The notes: generated by a model not told the origin, from the letters alone. Shown: positions 54,262 to 62,731, counted from the first letter of the stretch. The stretch: DNA of 64,000 nt from Phycisphaerales bacterium (GCA_020852515.1 JADZAS010000021.1:113256-177255); one strand, 5' to 3'. Made by a program: numbers and translations.

Positions 54262-55080
54262 ATGACCGCCGTGAGCCTCTCCCCGCCGCGACCCGAGCCG
54301 CCCGTCTCGGAGCGCATCGAACTCACCCTGCCCGACCTGCCGCCTCAGATGGATGGCCGCACGGTCCTGCATCTCAGCGACCTGCACATCCGCCGCTACC
54401 GACCGTGGTTTCGCCGCGTGATCGCCATGTGCAGCCGCATCACGCCCGACTTCGTCTGCATGACCGGCGACTACATGACCTGGCCCAGCGATGAGCCTGC
54501 CGCCCTGCACGTCATGCGCGACCTCGTCAGCGCCCTGCGCCCGCGCATCGGCTGCTACGCGAGTTTCGGCAACCACGACTCTGAAGCCTTCAAACGCCGG
54601 GCCATGCGGATCGAAGGCGTGGTCTGGCTCGAACACCGCGCCGCCGTGCTGGCCGATTTCGGCATCACTTTCCTCGGCACCTCCACGCCCTGCGATCTGG
54701 TGCAGACCATCATCGACGCCCGCGACCTCGAACACCGCGCCGGCGTGCAGGGCCGATCGTACCGCATCCTCCTCGGCCACGAACCGGGCATCCTCATCAC
54801 CTGTGCCGAACTCGGCGTCCAATGGGCGATGCTCGGCCACACGCACGGCGGCCAGGTTCGCCTCGGCCTGCCACTGCACAACAGCTCCAACATCCCGCTG
54901 CGCTACTCGAGCGGCATTCTCCGCTGCCGCAACTCAGTCGGCACGATCAGCCGCGGCCTGGGCGAATCCTATTTCGACGTCCGCCTCTTCTGCCCGCCCC
55001 AACTGCCGCTGTACATCCTCAAGCGCGGCCCGCTGCCCGGCGAGTTCACCCGCCGCATGAAGTGCGTCAAGTGGTGGTAG
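54262..55080 (+). CDS. Metallophosphoesterase
   Basis: 272 residues from ATG 54262. Calcineurin-like metal ligands are all visible: LSDLHI, MTGDYM, FGNHD, LLGHEP and GHTHGGQ. It resembles YaeI-type phosphodiesterases, which act on lipid or nucleotide phosphodiesters. No signal peptide or membrane anchor is clear. It is divergent from the HTH-membrane gene. Confidence 0.88.
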   Translation: MTAVSLSPPRPEPPVSERIELTLPDLPPQMDGRTVLHLSDLHIRRYRPWFRRVIAMCSRITPDFVCMTGDYMTWPSDEPAALHVMRDLVSALRPRIGCYASFGNHDSEAFKRRAMRIEGVVWLEHRAAVLADFGITFLGTSTPCDLVQTIIDARDLEHRAGVQGRSYRILLGHEPGILITCAELGVQWAMLGHTHGGQVRLGLPLHNSSNIPLRYSSGILRCRNSVGTISRGLGESYFDVRLFCPPQLPLYILKRGPLPGEFTRRMKCVKWW

Positions 55081-55086
55081 CTGGCA

Positions 55087-55128
55087 CTCCCTCCTCCAGC
55101 TCTGTGGGGGAGGGCAGGGGTGGGGGTG
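55087..55128 (+). repeat. Dispersed G-rich repeat, copy 1
   Basis: ctccctcctcc followed by agctctgtgggggagggcag and ggtgggggtg. A near-identical copy lies at 56538-56579, on the other side of asd. Confidence 0.7.
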
Positions 55129-55153
55129 CTTTCATTGACTATGGGTGTAAAGG

Positions 55154-55199
55154 GTGCCGTGGTCTAAGCGAGGCTCTGCGAGCGCAGGCCACGCGAACG
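55154..55199 (+). repeat. Dispersed repeat, gaggctctgcgagcgcaggc type, copy 1
   Basis: About 46 bp shared with 58181-58225 at over 90 percent identity by eye. The core gagcgaggctctgcgag also appears in the tandem repeat at 56654. Confidence 0.7.
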
Positions 55200-55221
55200 T
55201 GCAACGACGACTCACTGCAAC

Positions 55222-56289
55222 TCAAACCGCCGCGTGCTCACCAAGCAGGTTCGCAATCTGCACCGCGTTCAGCGCCGCACCCTTGCGCAACTGATCGCCT
55301 GACGCAAACAGGTTCAATCCCCAGCACCGCCCTTGCTCATCGACCTGTGAAGCGTCCAGCCGCAGCCGCCCGACGAGCACGCCGTCCTTCCCCGAAGCCT
55401 CCAGCGGCGTCGGAAAACGATTCGCCGCGCGGTCATCGACCACCTGCACACCCGCGAACGCGCCGATCGCTTCGCGCACCGCATTGAGATCATCGACAGG
55501 CTGCGCCAGCGTGAGGTTGATCGAAGCGCAATGAGCACGGAACACCGGCACGCGGATGCACGTCGCCGTCACGCGCACCGACGCATCGCCCCAGATCTTG
55601 TGCGTCTCCTTGACCATCTTCGTCTCTTCGATGTTGTATCCGTCTTCGCCGATCGTGGTGTTGTGGCTGAAGACGTTAAACGCGCAAGGCTGATCAAACA
55701 CCTCGCACGTGGGCTTCTCGCCGTTGAGCACCTGCCGCGCCTGCCGCCGCAGTTCTTCCATCGCCGCCGCCCCCGCGCCGCTCACCGCCTGGTACGTGCT
55801 CACCACCATCCGCTTCACGCCCAGCAGCCGCTGAATCGGCGTCGCCGCCATGAGCGTGATAATCGTCGAACAGTTCGGATTGGCAATGACACGCCCACGA
55901 TGAGTCTTCGAATCGTGGGATGCGTCTGCACCTTCCAGCGCTTCAGGATTGATCTCCGGCACCACGAGCGGCACATCCGCATCCATCCGAAACGCAGACG
56001 AGTTGTCGATGATCACCGTGCCGCGCGCCGCCGCCGCCCGGCCGAACTGCTTGCTGATCGCCGAGCCCGCCGAAAACAGCGCGATGTCGATCCCTTGCAG
56101 GCTCTCGGCGCCGAATGCCTCGACGGCGACTTCGCCCGACCCGTACGCCAGCCGCTGGCCCGCCGAACGCGGCGAGGCAAACGCCCGCACCCGCCCGGCC
56201 TCGACGCCCTCAGCCGCAAGGATGTCGAGCATCTCGCGCCCGACCGCCCCAGTCGCCCCGACCACCGCAATCGATTGATTCCCATTCAT
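55222..56289 (-). CDS. asd: Aspartate-semialdehyde dehydrogenase
   Basis: 355 residues from ATG 56289 (MNGNQSIAVVGATGAVGREM). The NADP-binding GATGAVG is at 11-17, the catalytic cysteine is C140 in ANPNCSTI, and later VSTYQAVSGAGAAAMEEL and VPVFRAHCASINL carry substrate residues. It feeds lysine, threonine and methionine synthesis. The frame stays open upstream into the REP array, but the ATG at 56289 is the conserved start. Confidence 0.93.
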   Translation of the reverse strand: MNGNQSIAVVGATGAVGREMLDILAAEGVEAGRVRAFASPRSAGQRLAYGSGEVAVEAFGAESLQGIDIALFSAGSAISKQFGRAAAARGTVIIDNSSAFRMDADVPLVVPEINPEALEGADASHDSKTHRGRVIANPNCSTIITLMAATPIQRLLGVKRMVVSTYQAVSGAGAAAMEELRRQARQVLNGEKPTCEVFDQPCAFNVFSHNTTIGEDGYNIEETKMVKETHKIWGDASVRVTATCIRVPVFRAHCASINLTLAQPVDDLNAVREAIGAFAGVQVVDDRAANRFPTPLEASGKDGVLVGRLRLDASQVDEQGRCWGLNLFASGDQLRKGAALNAVQIANLLGEHAAV

Positions 56290-56313
56290 GCCGCAATGGT
56301 ACGCCAACTCAAC

Positions 56314-56452
56314 AACCAGACCGACGCGCCAGCGAGGACGAACGCAATTCAGCCAGACCCGACGCGCCAGCGAGGACGAACGCAATTCAACCAGACCGAT
56401 GCGCCAGCAAGGACGAACGCAATTCAACCAGACCGACGCCAGCGAGGACGTA
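56314..56452 (+). repeat. Tandem array of four REP copies upstream of asd
   Basis: Four plus-oriented copies of the 29-bp REP found around the RAYT at 44482, spaced 37-38 bp apart (CCAGA starts at 56316, 56353, 56391, 56428) and separated by gcaattca. Copies 3 and 4 have decayed bases (gat for gac, and a 3-bp deletion). The array begins 25 bp upstream of the asd start. Confidence 0.88.
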
Positions 56453-56537
56453 GGCCGGAGTCAGTGCTCCGTCAAAGATCCTGAGCCACGCCGAAGGGCG
56501 CAGACCCGGCGCCGCGGGAGCGCCAGCGACAACACCG

Positions 56538-56579
56538 CTCCCTCCTCCGGCTCTGCGGGGGAGGGCCGGGGTGGGGGAG
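56538..56579 (+). repeat. Dispersed G-rich repeat, copy 2
   Basis: Second copy of the 42-bp block at 55087-55128. Confidence 0.7.
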
Positions 56580-56622
56580 CTCGAAGAATCAAATCACGGG
56601 AGATGCTCAAACTTCAAACGAA

Positions 56623-56648
56623 CTCTTCGCTCGCGCGTCAGTCTGGTT
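56623..56648 (-). repeat. Degenerate inverted REP copy
   Basis: ctcttcgctcgcgcgtcagt followed by ctggtt matches the inverted REP with a deletion and two substitutions. With the array at 56314 it forms an inverted pair about 170 bp apart. Confidence 0.7.
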
Positions 56649-56653
56649 CACCC

Positions 56654-56755
56654 CATCACCCCGGCGCTTCGCCGCCCTGAGCGAGGCTCTGCGAGTCGAA
56701 CGGGCATCACCCCGGCGCTTCGCCGCCCTGAGCGAGGCTCTGCGAGTCGAACGGG
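56654..56755 (+). repeat. Two perfect tandem copies of a 51-bp unit
   Basis: Units 56654-56704 and 56705-56755 are identical; a third begins (catcaccc) and breaks off. The unit contains gccctgagcgaggctctgcg. Identity indicates recent duplication. Confidence 0.85.
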
Positions 56756-56804
56756 CATCACCCCTTCACCCCATCCTCCTTACACTTCCGCCAAAGGACC
56801 TCCC

Positions 56805-57194
56805 ATGCCCCATCGCCCCATCCAGCAGTTCCGCCAGGACCGCGCCGTCGGCCAGCAGCGCGTCCTGGCCACCGACCACCTCGGCATCAAGCGCTTCTTC
56901 AACCTCGACTCCGCCGCCTACCGCGACGGCGCCCTGCCCGGCCGCACCAAGGAACTGCTCGGCCTCGTCGCCTCCATGGTCCTCCGCTGCAACGACTGCA
57001 TCGACTACCACATCGAGCAGGCCGTCATCCACGGCTGGTCCGACGCCGAGATCGAAGACGCCATGAACGTCGCCCTCGTCGTAGGCGGCTCCATCGTCAT
57101 CCCGCACCTCCGCCACGCGCGCCTGACCCTCGACGAATGCCTCGCCGAACGAGCGGCCGGCAAGTTGCCCGGCCGTGACGAGCCGCACGCGTAA
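56805..57194 (+). CDS. Carboxymuconolactone decarboxylase/AhpD-like protein
   Basis: 129 residues from ATG 56805, with aaaggacc upstream. The AhpD-type active site is LRCNDCIDYHIEQAVIHG (CxxC plus histidine). Helical segments KELLGLVASMVL and MNVALVVGGSIVI fit the family. It is probably a small peroxide-detoxifying or thiol-redox enzyme. Frame upstream of the ATG is repeat-derived and not counted. Confidence 0.88.
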   Translation: MPHRPIQQFRQDRAVGQQRVLATDHLGIKRFFNLDSAAYRDGALPGRTKELLGLVASMVLRCNDCIDYHIEQAVIHGWSDAEIEDAMNVALVVGGSIVIPHLRHARLTLDECLAERAAGKLPGRDEPHA

Positions 57195-57285
57195 GCACAC
57201 GCTATTCGCCGCCCGATACACCACGCCGCCGCCGCCGCGTCTCGCACATCATCCGCACCAGCGTCCCGATCCAAGGACTCCACCC

Positions 57286-57990
57286 ATGACCAAGTCCGAA
57301 GTCCTCGCCCTGCTCAAAGAACATCAAAACGAGCGCGGCATCGCCAACTGGAAATCCAGGCCCGCCGAGAAGACCCACGGCCTCAAGAGCTTCGGCATCG
57401 GCCTCACCCAACTGCGCAAACTCGCCAAACAGATCGGCCGCGACCACCAGCTCGCCCAGCAACTCTGGAAAAGCGACGTCTACGACGCCAAGGTCATCGC
57501 CCTGCTCATCGATGATCCCAAAGAACTCACGCGCGAGCAGGTCGAAGCGCAGGTCGAAGAGTTGCACGGCGGCATGCTGGCCCACGTCTTCGCATCCTGC
57601 GGCGCCACGCTCGCCAAAACTCCCTTCGCTTTCGAACTCGCCTGCGACTGGATCGACAGCCCCGACGTGGACCGCCGCCGCTGCGGCTACGGCCTGCTCT
57701 ACGAACTCTCCAAGAAGAACATCAAGGGCATGGATGACGCCTTCTGCCTCGCCCGCATCGACCACATCGAGCGCACGATCCGCGATGAGGACATGTGGGT
57801 GCGCGAGGCCATGGGCACGTCCCTGCTGGGCATCGGCAAGCGAAACAGGAAGCTCAACCAGGCCGCCCTCCGCGCCGCCAAAGCCGTCGGCCCGCTCGAC
57901 ATCGACTACGGCCCGGACAACTCCTGCGAACCCATCGACCTCGTCAAACACCTCACCAGCGACTACCTGCGCAAGAAATTGGAGAGCTAA
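57286..57990 (+). CDS. DNA alkylation repair protein, AlkD-like
   Basis: 234 residues from ATG 57286. All-helical HEAT-like repeats are visible, with GIGLTQLRKLAKQIGRDHQLA, LWKSDVYDAKVIALLIDDP, WIDSPDVDRRRCGYGLL and WVREAMGTSLLGIGKRN. These match the DNA alkylation repair (AlkD) family, whose E. coli/Bacillus relatives excise alkylated bases without base flipping. The usual AlkD tryptophan and aspartate (WVREA region) are present. Confidence 0.82.
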   Translation: MTKSEVLALLKEHQNERGIANWKSRPAEKTHGLKSFGIGLTQLRKLAKQIGRDHQLAQQLWKSDVYDAKVIALLIDDPKELTREQVEAQVEELHGGMLAHVFASCGATLAKTPFAFELACDWIDSPDVDRRRCGYGLLYELSKKNIKGMDDAFCLARIDHIERTIRDEDMWVREAMGTSLLGIGKRNRKLNQAALRAAKAVGPLDIDYGPDNSCEPIDLVKHLTSDYLRKKLES

Positions 57991-58440
57991 CCACCCACCC
58001 CGCGCACGCATCACAAAGCCGCAAGGCCGAGACGAGCCGCAGGTCAGGTGCAACCTGACAACTCGGCTGCGAAGTTCCACCTGACCTACTCGCCGCACGC
58101 CGAAGGCGTGACCGTCAGTAGCCGGGGCGTGAAGCGCCGCCGCGCCGCGGCGAAGCGCATCCCGTGGAACACGAACGTGGGTGCCGTGGTCAAGCGAGGC
58201 TCTGCGAGCGCAGGCCACGCGAGCGCGCCATCGGCCAACGAATCAAGTTGCAACTCCACAGCCCTGACGCGTGACCCGCCGGTCGCAGCCTTCGACCAGA
58301 CTCAGGCCAACAAGCCCACCTCTGGACCACGGCATCCGCTACCGCCCGAAGCCAAGTTATGAAAAAGCAACTTCGCGCCGATCCACGCTCGACCCCACTT
58401 CTCCAACACACGCCCAACTGTCAGGTTGCACCTGACCTGC
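57991..58440. mobile_element. Composite palindromic repeat element A (MITE-like)
   Basis: The left end (ccacccaccccgcgcacgca through gaccgag-like sequence to a GTCAGGT-GCA-ACCTGAC hairpin at 58043-58059) and right end (tccaacacacgcccaactg plus an inverted GTCAGGT-TGC-ACCTGAC at 58420-58436) match both ends of element B at 59844-60255. The middle differs. A second half-palindrome is at 58078-58087. The middle also holds the 45-bp gaggctctgcgag repeat (58181-58225), and gccgcacgccgaaggcgtga at 58091 recurs at 58442. No coding capacity. Confidence 0.65.
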
Positions 58441-58558
58441 GCGCCGCACGCCGAAGGCGTGAACGTCAGTAGCCGGGGCGTGAAGCGAGTCTTCGATGCT
58501 GCCCCCGGAACCTTCGACCCCGGCGGGGTCAGAGAATGTAGCCACGGGTGAAGCGCCG

Positions 58559-58638
58559 CCGCGCCGCGCCGCGAAGCGCAATGCTCTAGCGAAAATAAAC
58601 GTACCTGTCCCGTTTTCTTCCCTGTCCCGTTTTCTTCC
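58559..58638. mobile_element. RAYT-derived MITE copy M1, right end only
   Basis: Matches the last 70 bp of the full element (gcgaagcgcaatgctctagc, gaaaataaacgtacctgtcc). Its terminal block ctgtcccgttttcttcc is duplicated in tandem. It lies 30 bp from the stop of the ribbon gene at 58668. Confidence 0.7.
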
Positions 58639-58667
58639 CTCCGGTTTCTTCCTCTGCCTCATGCCGT

Positions 58668-59384
58668 CTAGTCTATTGAGTCGCGATACGCGGATCCGCA
58701 CTCGCTACAACGTATCGTTTCTCGACATCGCGGATATCCACAGGTTTCGCAGAGTCCCTCTGCCCTACGTCTACTTCGTCTAATCAGGCCTTGTAGCCAT
58801 TTAAGTCTCAATAATATGTACATGGCGATTGAAAACAGCGCGATATTCCGCAAGGTGCCATAAAAGAGCACATTCAAGGGCAACGCACGGTAGCCAAGCG
58901 TCGTGTTCGATTGAGTACGAATGGGAACGCCGCCAAGCGAGATTGCGCTACCTAAGGGGGCGGCGCTGCCAGCGTCATAGCGGCCCTGACTCCACATCGA
59001 CAATGACGGCCATCCGTAGGCCGTAAGCCGCAAATAGAAACGTTTCCCTTGTCCGTCAATACTGCTCGTCTCGCAGGACGATAGTGCCCCCTCGAGTTCG
59101 CGGGGAAGAATGCCATCATCCACTAGGGCCGAAATCACTTCTGACGGAACTGAATTACGCTCGGCAAGTGGTGCCTTGCTTGTATCTTCAGCGACAGATA
59201 TGTAGCATACATAGGTACCGCGATACTTGGTATAAAGTGAAAACACTTTATGCCCAGAGATTACCTTTTGATAAACACTCCGGTCCTTTGGAAGCGGATC
59301 GGTCGCCGCCAGTGTCCAAGTCAGCAGGACGTTTAAGAATGCCCCGCACAATACGGCCGCAATTGTTTGCTTTATTAAAGCCAT
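58668..59384 (-). CDS. Membrane protein with C-terminal zinc ribbon (array paralogue 1)
   Basis: 238 residues. N-terminal helix (about 5-27), a periplasmic domain of about 140 residues containing GWPSLSMWSQGRYD, a second helix (about 175-196), and a ribbon CETCGYPRCRETIRCSECG. The layout and the GWP.LSMW motif are shared with the genes at 61196 and 61916. It is less GC-biased than its neighbours, which suggests a different origin or relaxed selection. It lies between MITE copies M1 and M2. Confidence 0.72.
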   Translation of the reverse strand: MALIKQTIAAVLCGAFLNVLLTWTLAATDPLPKDRSVYQKVISGHKVFSLYTKYRGTYVCYISVAEDTSKAPLAERNSVPSEVISALVDDGILPRELEGALSSCETSSIDGQGKRFYLRLTAYGWPSLSMWSQGRYDAGSAAPLGSAISLGGVPIRTQSNTTLGYRALPLNVLFYGTLRNIALFSIAMYILLRLKWLQGLIRRSRRRAEGLCETCGYPRCRETIRCSECGSAYRDSID

Positions 59385-59430
59385 TTCTGCTCAAAACAAG
59401 ATTGGGGCGACCCTTTCTCGGGGGAAAAGA

Positions 59431-59716
59431 ACGGGACAGGTACGTTTATCAGCTCTGCTCATGCCGTTACCGCCTTCCGCGGCCGGCCGCGCGGCCGAAA
59501 CGTATGCTTCGGCCCCAGCGCCGCCTCCGTCCGCCTCACCAACGACGAATGGTAGCCGCCGCCACCGGCGAAGGTGCCCATGCGATCGACGCCGCGATGG
59601 AGCACGTGGCAGGCGTGGCCGCCAAAGGTCGGTCGAGCGATGTGAGGCATGAGAAGTACCAGCCGCGCCGCCCGCGAAGCGCAATGCTCTGGCGAAAATA
59701 AACGTACCTGTCCCGT
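59431..59716. mobile_element. RAYT-derived MITE copy M2 (complete)
   Basis: 286 bp bounded by a perfect 19-bp inverted repeat, ACGGGACAGGTACGTTTAT (59431-59449 and complement 59698-59716). The reverse strand holds a 63-codon frame (59650-59459) that begins MPHIARPTFGGHACHVLHRG, like a RAYT start, and jumps to EAALGPKHTFRPRGRPRKA, like a RAYT end; the catalytic HUH region is absent. The right end is followed by a decayed extra copy of the terminal block. It starts 47 bp upstream of the ribbon gene at 58668. Confidence 0.78.
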
Positions 59717-59843
59717 TTTCCTCCCCTGTTCCGTTTTCCTCCCCGCTCGCCCAGCCCGCTGCCGCCGATGATCCCGATGACCACTTCACCCATGGCGGCA
59801 TGATATCGACCCGCCCCGCCCGCCGCCGGGTCCGAAAAGCATC

Positions 59844-60255
59844 ACCCACCCCGCGCATGCATCACGAACCCGCAAGGCCGAGACGAGCCGTAGGTCAGGG
59901 CAACCTGACAATTCGCCAACCCACCAGCCCTCGCCGCCCGAGCAGCGCATTCCCCGCGCCGTCATGCCTGCGCAGAGCCCGCACCTGCGAAGGCAGGGGC
60001 AGGCATCCACGAGCGTGCAGGTGGGTGCGATCGGTGTTTGGTTGCCAATGATGCATCGGGGATACCGGTCCCGCGCATGCGTAGGTCAGGTGCAACCTGA
60101 CAAAATTCGGCGCGTGCGCGCAACCGACGGGCAGTCAGGGAGAGGGCAACCGCTCCCTCACGCATCAACCCCATGTCCCCGCGCCGCCGGCTCCGCGCCA
60201 CGCGCAACCCCACCACTCCAACACACGCTCAACTGTCAGGTTCCACCTGACCTAC
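59844..60255. mobile_element. Composite palindromic repeat element B (MITE-like)
   Basis: Second copy of the composite element at 57991. The left part cacccaccccgcgcatgcat through the hairpin at 59894-59909 (one base lost), and the right part ccaacacacgctcaactgtc with the inverted hairpin at 60235-60251, match element A. An additional forward hairpin copy lies inside at 60085-60101. No coding capacity. Confidence 0.65.
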
Positions 60256-60340
60256 CGACTTTATCGGCCGACGTGTGGAATCGGCGCCTTTGTGGCGCGC
60301 GTCGATCGGCGAACATCGCGAGGAGGGATAGGATGAGTCG

Positions 60341-60988
60341 ATGCCGCGCCACTGGATCAACTGCTGGGTCTTCCTGAGAGTCTGCGGACTCCTGCTGGTG
60401 GGGGCGATCTTCACTGTCGCGGCCGCATGGGGGCCGGCAGTGCGGTTCTGGCTGATGGATAGGGACTACAGCGAGCATTCTGTTGCGACGAACCGGGAAC
60501 TTCGATGGTGGCGAGCCACGATTGCCCCCAAGGTCTCCCATGATCCGGCCTACGTTCGTCGCGTCCCGAGCTGCCCCGCGGGATCCGATGCTGTATCGAT
60601 GCACTGGGCCGGCGGGAGTTCGTGGGCGGCGGCCTACCGATGTCGCTTTGGATTGCCGTTGCGCTCATTGGGCTACAACTCGTGGATGGTAAACGATCCA
60701 CTTGGCGATTCCGGGTGGCATTTCAGTTGGTATTGGTCGTTCGATGTGACTCGCCGGCGCCGCACCGCAACGATTCATCTGCCATTCACGCCGATCTTGT
60801 CAGGGTTCGCCATTGATACCCTCGTGTTTGCGGCAGTGTTTGCAATCGTGCTCAATGGCTGGCGACGGATAATTCGGACTCGACGACTCAAGCGAGGGCG
60901 ATGCCCGGACTGCAGCTATCCGATCGGCACGAGCGCGGTGTGCACCGAGTGCGGCAGAGCGCTGCCGCCGACGCCCATCCGTTGTTGA
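60341..60988 (+). CDS. Membrane protein with C-terminal zinc ribbon (array paralogue 2)
   Basis: 215 residues on the plus strand, opposite to the other array members. N-terminal helix about 12-31 (VCGLLLVGAIFTVAAAWG), extracytoplasmic domain, second helix about 152-172 (GFAIDTLVFAAVFAIVL), then CPDCSYPIGTSAVCTECG. All four cysteines are present. The domain between the helices is poorly conserved among paralogues. Function is unknown. Confidence 0.7.
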   Translation: MPRHWINCWVFLRVCGLLLVGAIFTVAAAWGPAVRFWLMDRDYSEHSVATNRELRWWRATIAPKVSHDPAYVRRVPSCPAGSDAVSMHWAGGSSWAAAYRCRFGLPLRSLGYNSWMVNDPLGDSGWHFSWYWSFDVTRRRRTATIHLPFTPILSGFAIDTLVFAAVFAIVLNGWRRIIRTRRLKRGRCPDCSYPIGTSAVCTECGRALPPTPIRC

Positions 60989-61003
60989 GCCGAACATGCG
61001 CAG

Positions 61004-61020
61004 GTCAGGTGCAACCTGAC
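61004..61020 (+). repeat. Palindrome GTCAGGT-GCA-ACCTGAC
   Basis: A perfect 7-bp stem, identical to those at 58043 and 60085, followed by the same aattcggcgcgtgcgcg flank. It lies 15 bp after the stop of paralogue 2 and could also stabilise that mRNA end. Confidence 0.7.
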
Positions 61021-61055
61021 AATTCGGCGCGTGCGCGCGGCCGACGGGCAAGAAA

Positions 61056-61182
61056 ACGGGACAGGGGGCACGCGGTACACGTAGCCGCCAAGGGTCGGTC
61101 GAGCGGTGCGAGTCATGAGAAGTTCCAGCCGCGCCGCCCGCGAAGCGCAATGCTCTAGCGAAAATAAACGTACCTGTCCCGT
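61056..61182. mobile_element. RAYT-derived MITE copy M3 (internally deleted)
   Basis: 127 bp. The left end keeps only ACGGGACAGG, then jumps into the RAYT-start region (reverse frame beginning MTRTARPTLGGYVYRV). The right 19-bp terminus is intact (61164-61182). It ends 13 bp from the stop of the ribbon gene at 61196. Confidence 0.72.
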
Positions 61183-61195
61183 GTTCTTGCCCGAA

Positions 61196-61903
61196 TCACT
61201 TGGCCGCCACGCCTGTCAGTGGCTCGCCGCATTCGGTGCAGACGCGGCTGGAGCCGATGGGATAGGCGCAGGCTGCCCAGAGGCCGCGTCGGATGCGCCG
61301 CCGGCGGCGCCATGCTGCCGGCACGGCAACGAGTATCCACGCGAGGCTCGCGTAGAAGGCCGTGTTGACGGCAAAGCCGGTCCAGATCGGCCGCAGGGGC
61401 AGCACGAGGTCGGTGACGATGAAGGTATTCGGCGTCTGCTTGTGACCGAGATGGATCCCGCCCTGAACGGGGCCGTGCGTTCCCTGCTCGAACGCGCACC
61501 ACATCGAGACCATCGGCCAGCCGCGCGCCGTGTGGCCGATCGGATTCGTCATCGACTCATAGACCTCGCGCGGATCGCGCCCCGCGAGCGGGCCCCAGTG
61601 CGGCCAGAGCGTGTCCAACGGAATCACCGGCTCGTCAACCCAGCGCATGGTCCAAGGACCCTTGTGCACCTGCACGTGATCGGCGCCGAACTGGCGCGTG
61701 CGGCTGAGCGACAGGCCGGCCGGACCGACCAACTCGTTGGGAAACTCCTGAGGCACAAACTCGCCCGGCTCCATCGGTTCGTTCATGATTTGGAGCGAGC
61801 CAGGCTGATAGAGCACGCGCCAGCCGAGCCACCACGCCACCCCGACATTGAGAATCGCGCCGATCAGCAGGAATGTGAGAACCCGGCGGAACCACTTCAG
61901 CAT
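61196..61903 (-). CDS. Membrane protein with degenerate zinc ribbon (array paralogue 3)
   Basis: 235 residues. N-terminal helix about 8-28 (VLTFLLIGAILNVGVAWWLG), central domain with ARGWPMVSMWCAFEQG, second helix about 175-195 (GFAVNTAFYASLAWILVAV), and a ribbon reading WAACAYPIGSSRVCTECG. The first cysteine of the usual CxxC pair is replaced by tryptophan, so zinc binding may be lost or altered. The neighbouring gene 61916 lies 12 bp upstream on the same strand, so the two form a pair. Confidence 0.72.
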   Translation of the reverse strand: MLKWFRRVLTFLLIGAILNVGVAWWLGWRVLYQPGSLQIMNEPMEPGEFVPQEFPNELVGPAGLSLSRTRQFGADHVQVHKGPWTMRWVDEPVIPLDTLWPHWGPLAGRDPREVYESMTNPIGHTARGWPMVSMWCAFEQGTHGPVQGGIHLGHKQTPNTFIVTDLVLPLRPIWTGFAVNTAFYASLAWILVAVPAAWRRRRRIRRGLWAACAYPIGSSRVCTECGEPLTGVAAK

Positions 61904-61915
61904 GGACTCTCCTCC

Positions 61916-62584
61916 TCAACTGCTTCTCGCACGAGCCGACGGAGTAGCCAGCGGTTGGCCGCACTCGGTGCAGACGGGCGATTTGCCGCGTGGGTAGCCG
62001 CAGGCCGGGCACAACCCTCGTCGAGTTCGATACCTGCGCCTGCCAGCGAGCGATCCCGCCACTACTGCCCAAAGAGTCGCACCGTAGACAAACGAATTGG
62101 CCCCGAAGCCGGGCAGCAAGGGCCGAAGAGGCAGAAATCGAGGCAGAGACGACGAGTCGCCTTGAGACAAGAGAGCGGCAAACCGGCTCTCGTTCGCGCT
62201 GTAGTCCTCCGCAATGCGAACGCGGCCCGCCATGCTAAGCCACGGCCATCCCCGAGCCGTCTCGAACCAGAATGCGTCATCATCTTCCGGCGTAGCGACC
62301 GGCTTCTGGGCGACCATGCTCCAAGATGGAGTTGTCAGCGGCGCGTATTTCCAACTGACATCTGCAAATGTTGTTCTACCCGCGAGAACGTATTCGCTAC
62401 CGGCAGCTCGTTGCGTAACAAAGCACCAGCGAGGTTCATCGGTGTGGGAGTACAGGAAATCCGCGGGTCCGCCGTCGGCAGGTGGTTGGTTCAAGGCGAT
62501 ACCCCACGCCACCGCGACGTTCACCATCGCGCCGAGCAGGAGGAAGATCGTGATGCGGCGTACCCACCGGCGCATGATGTTCAT
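61916..62584 (-). CDS. Membrane protein with C-terminal zinc ribbon (array paralogue 4)
   Basis: 222 residues (a start at ATG 62575 is also possible). N-terminal helix about 10-30 (ITIFLLLGAMVNVAVAWGIAL), central domain with ARGWPWLSMAGRVRI, second helix about 160-182 (GFGANSFVYGATLWAVVAG), then CPACGYPRGKSPVCTECG. It precedes paralogue 3 by 12 bp and is clearly its sister; tandem duplication is the simplest origin. Confidence 0.74.
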   Translation of the reverse strand: MNIMRRWVRRITIFLLLGAMVNVAVAWGIALNQPPADGGPADFLYSHTDEPRWCFVTQRAAGSEYVLAGRTTFADVSWKYAPLTTPSWSMVAQKPVATPEDDDAFWFETARGWPWLSMAGRVRIAEDYSANESRFAALLSQGDSSSLPRFLPLRPLLPGFGANSFVYGATLWAVVAGSLAGRRRYRTRRGLCPACGYPRGKSPVCTECGQPLATPSARARSS

Positions 62585-62731
62585 TGTACTGATGGCTGCA
62601 GGCTAGGGCGTTCCCGCAGACACAGCCGCGGCGGCGGGCGCTGCGGCTGTCAATAGTCGAGGCGGGTTGGCCGGCTACTCGCTGGTCTCGCCCGCCGCCT
62701 CCTCCGGCCCCTTCTCCCTCGGGCCAGAAAA

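Noticed and set aside
56314..56452. CRISPR array
   Set aside because: The four repeats are separated by only about 8-9 bp of nearly identical sequence, so there are no spacers, and no cas genes are present.
61106..62656. A 516-codon plus-strand frame
   Set aside because: Antisense to two ribbon paralogues that share motifs with each other; the plus frame has none.
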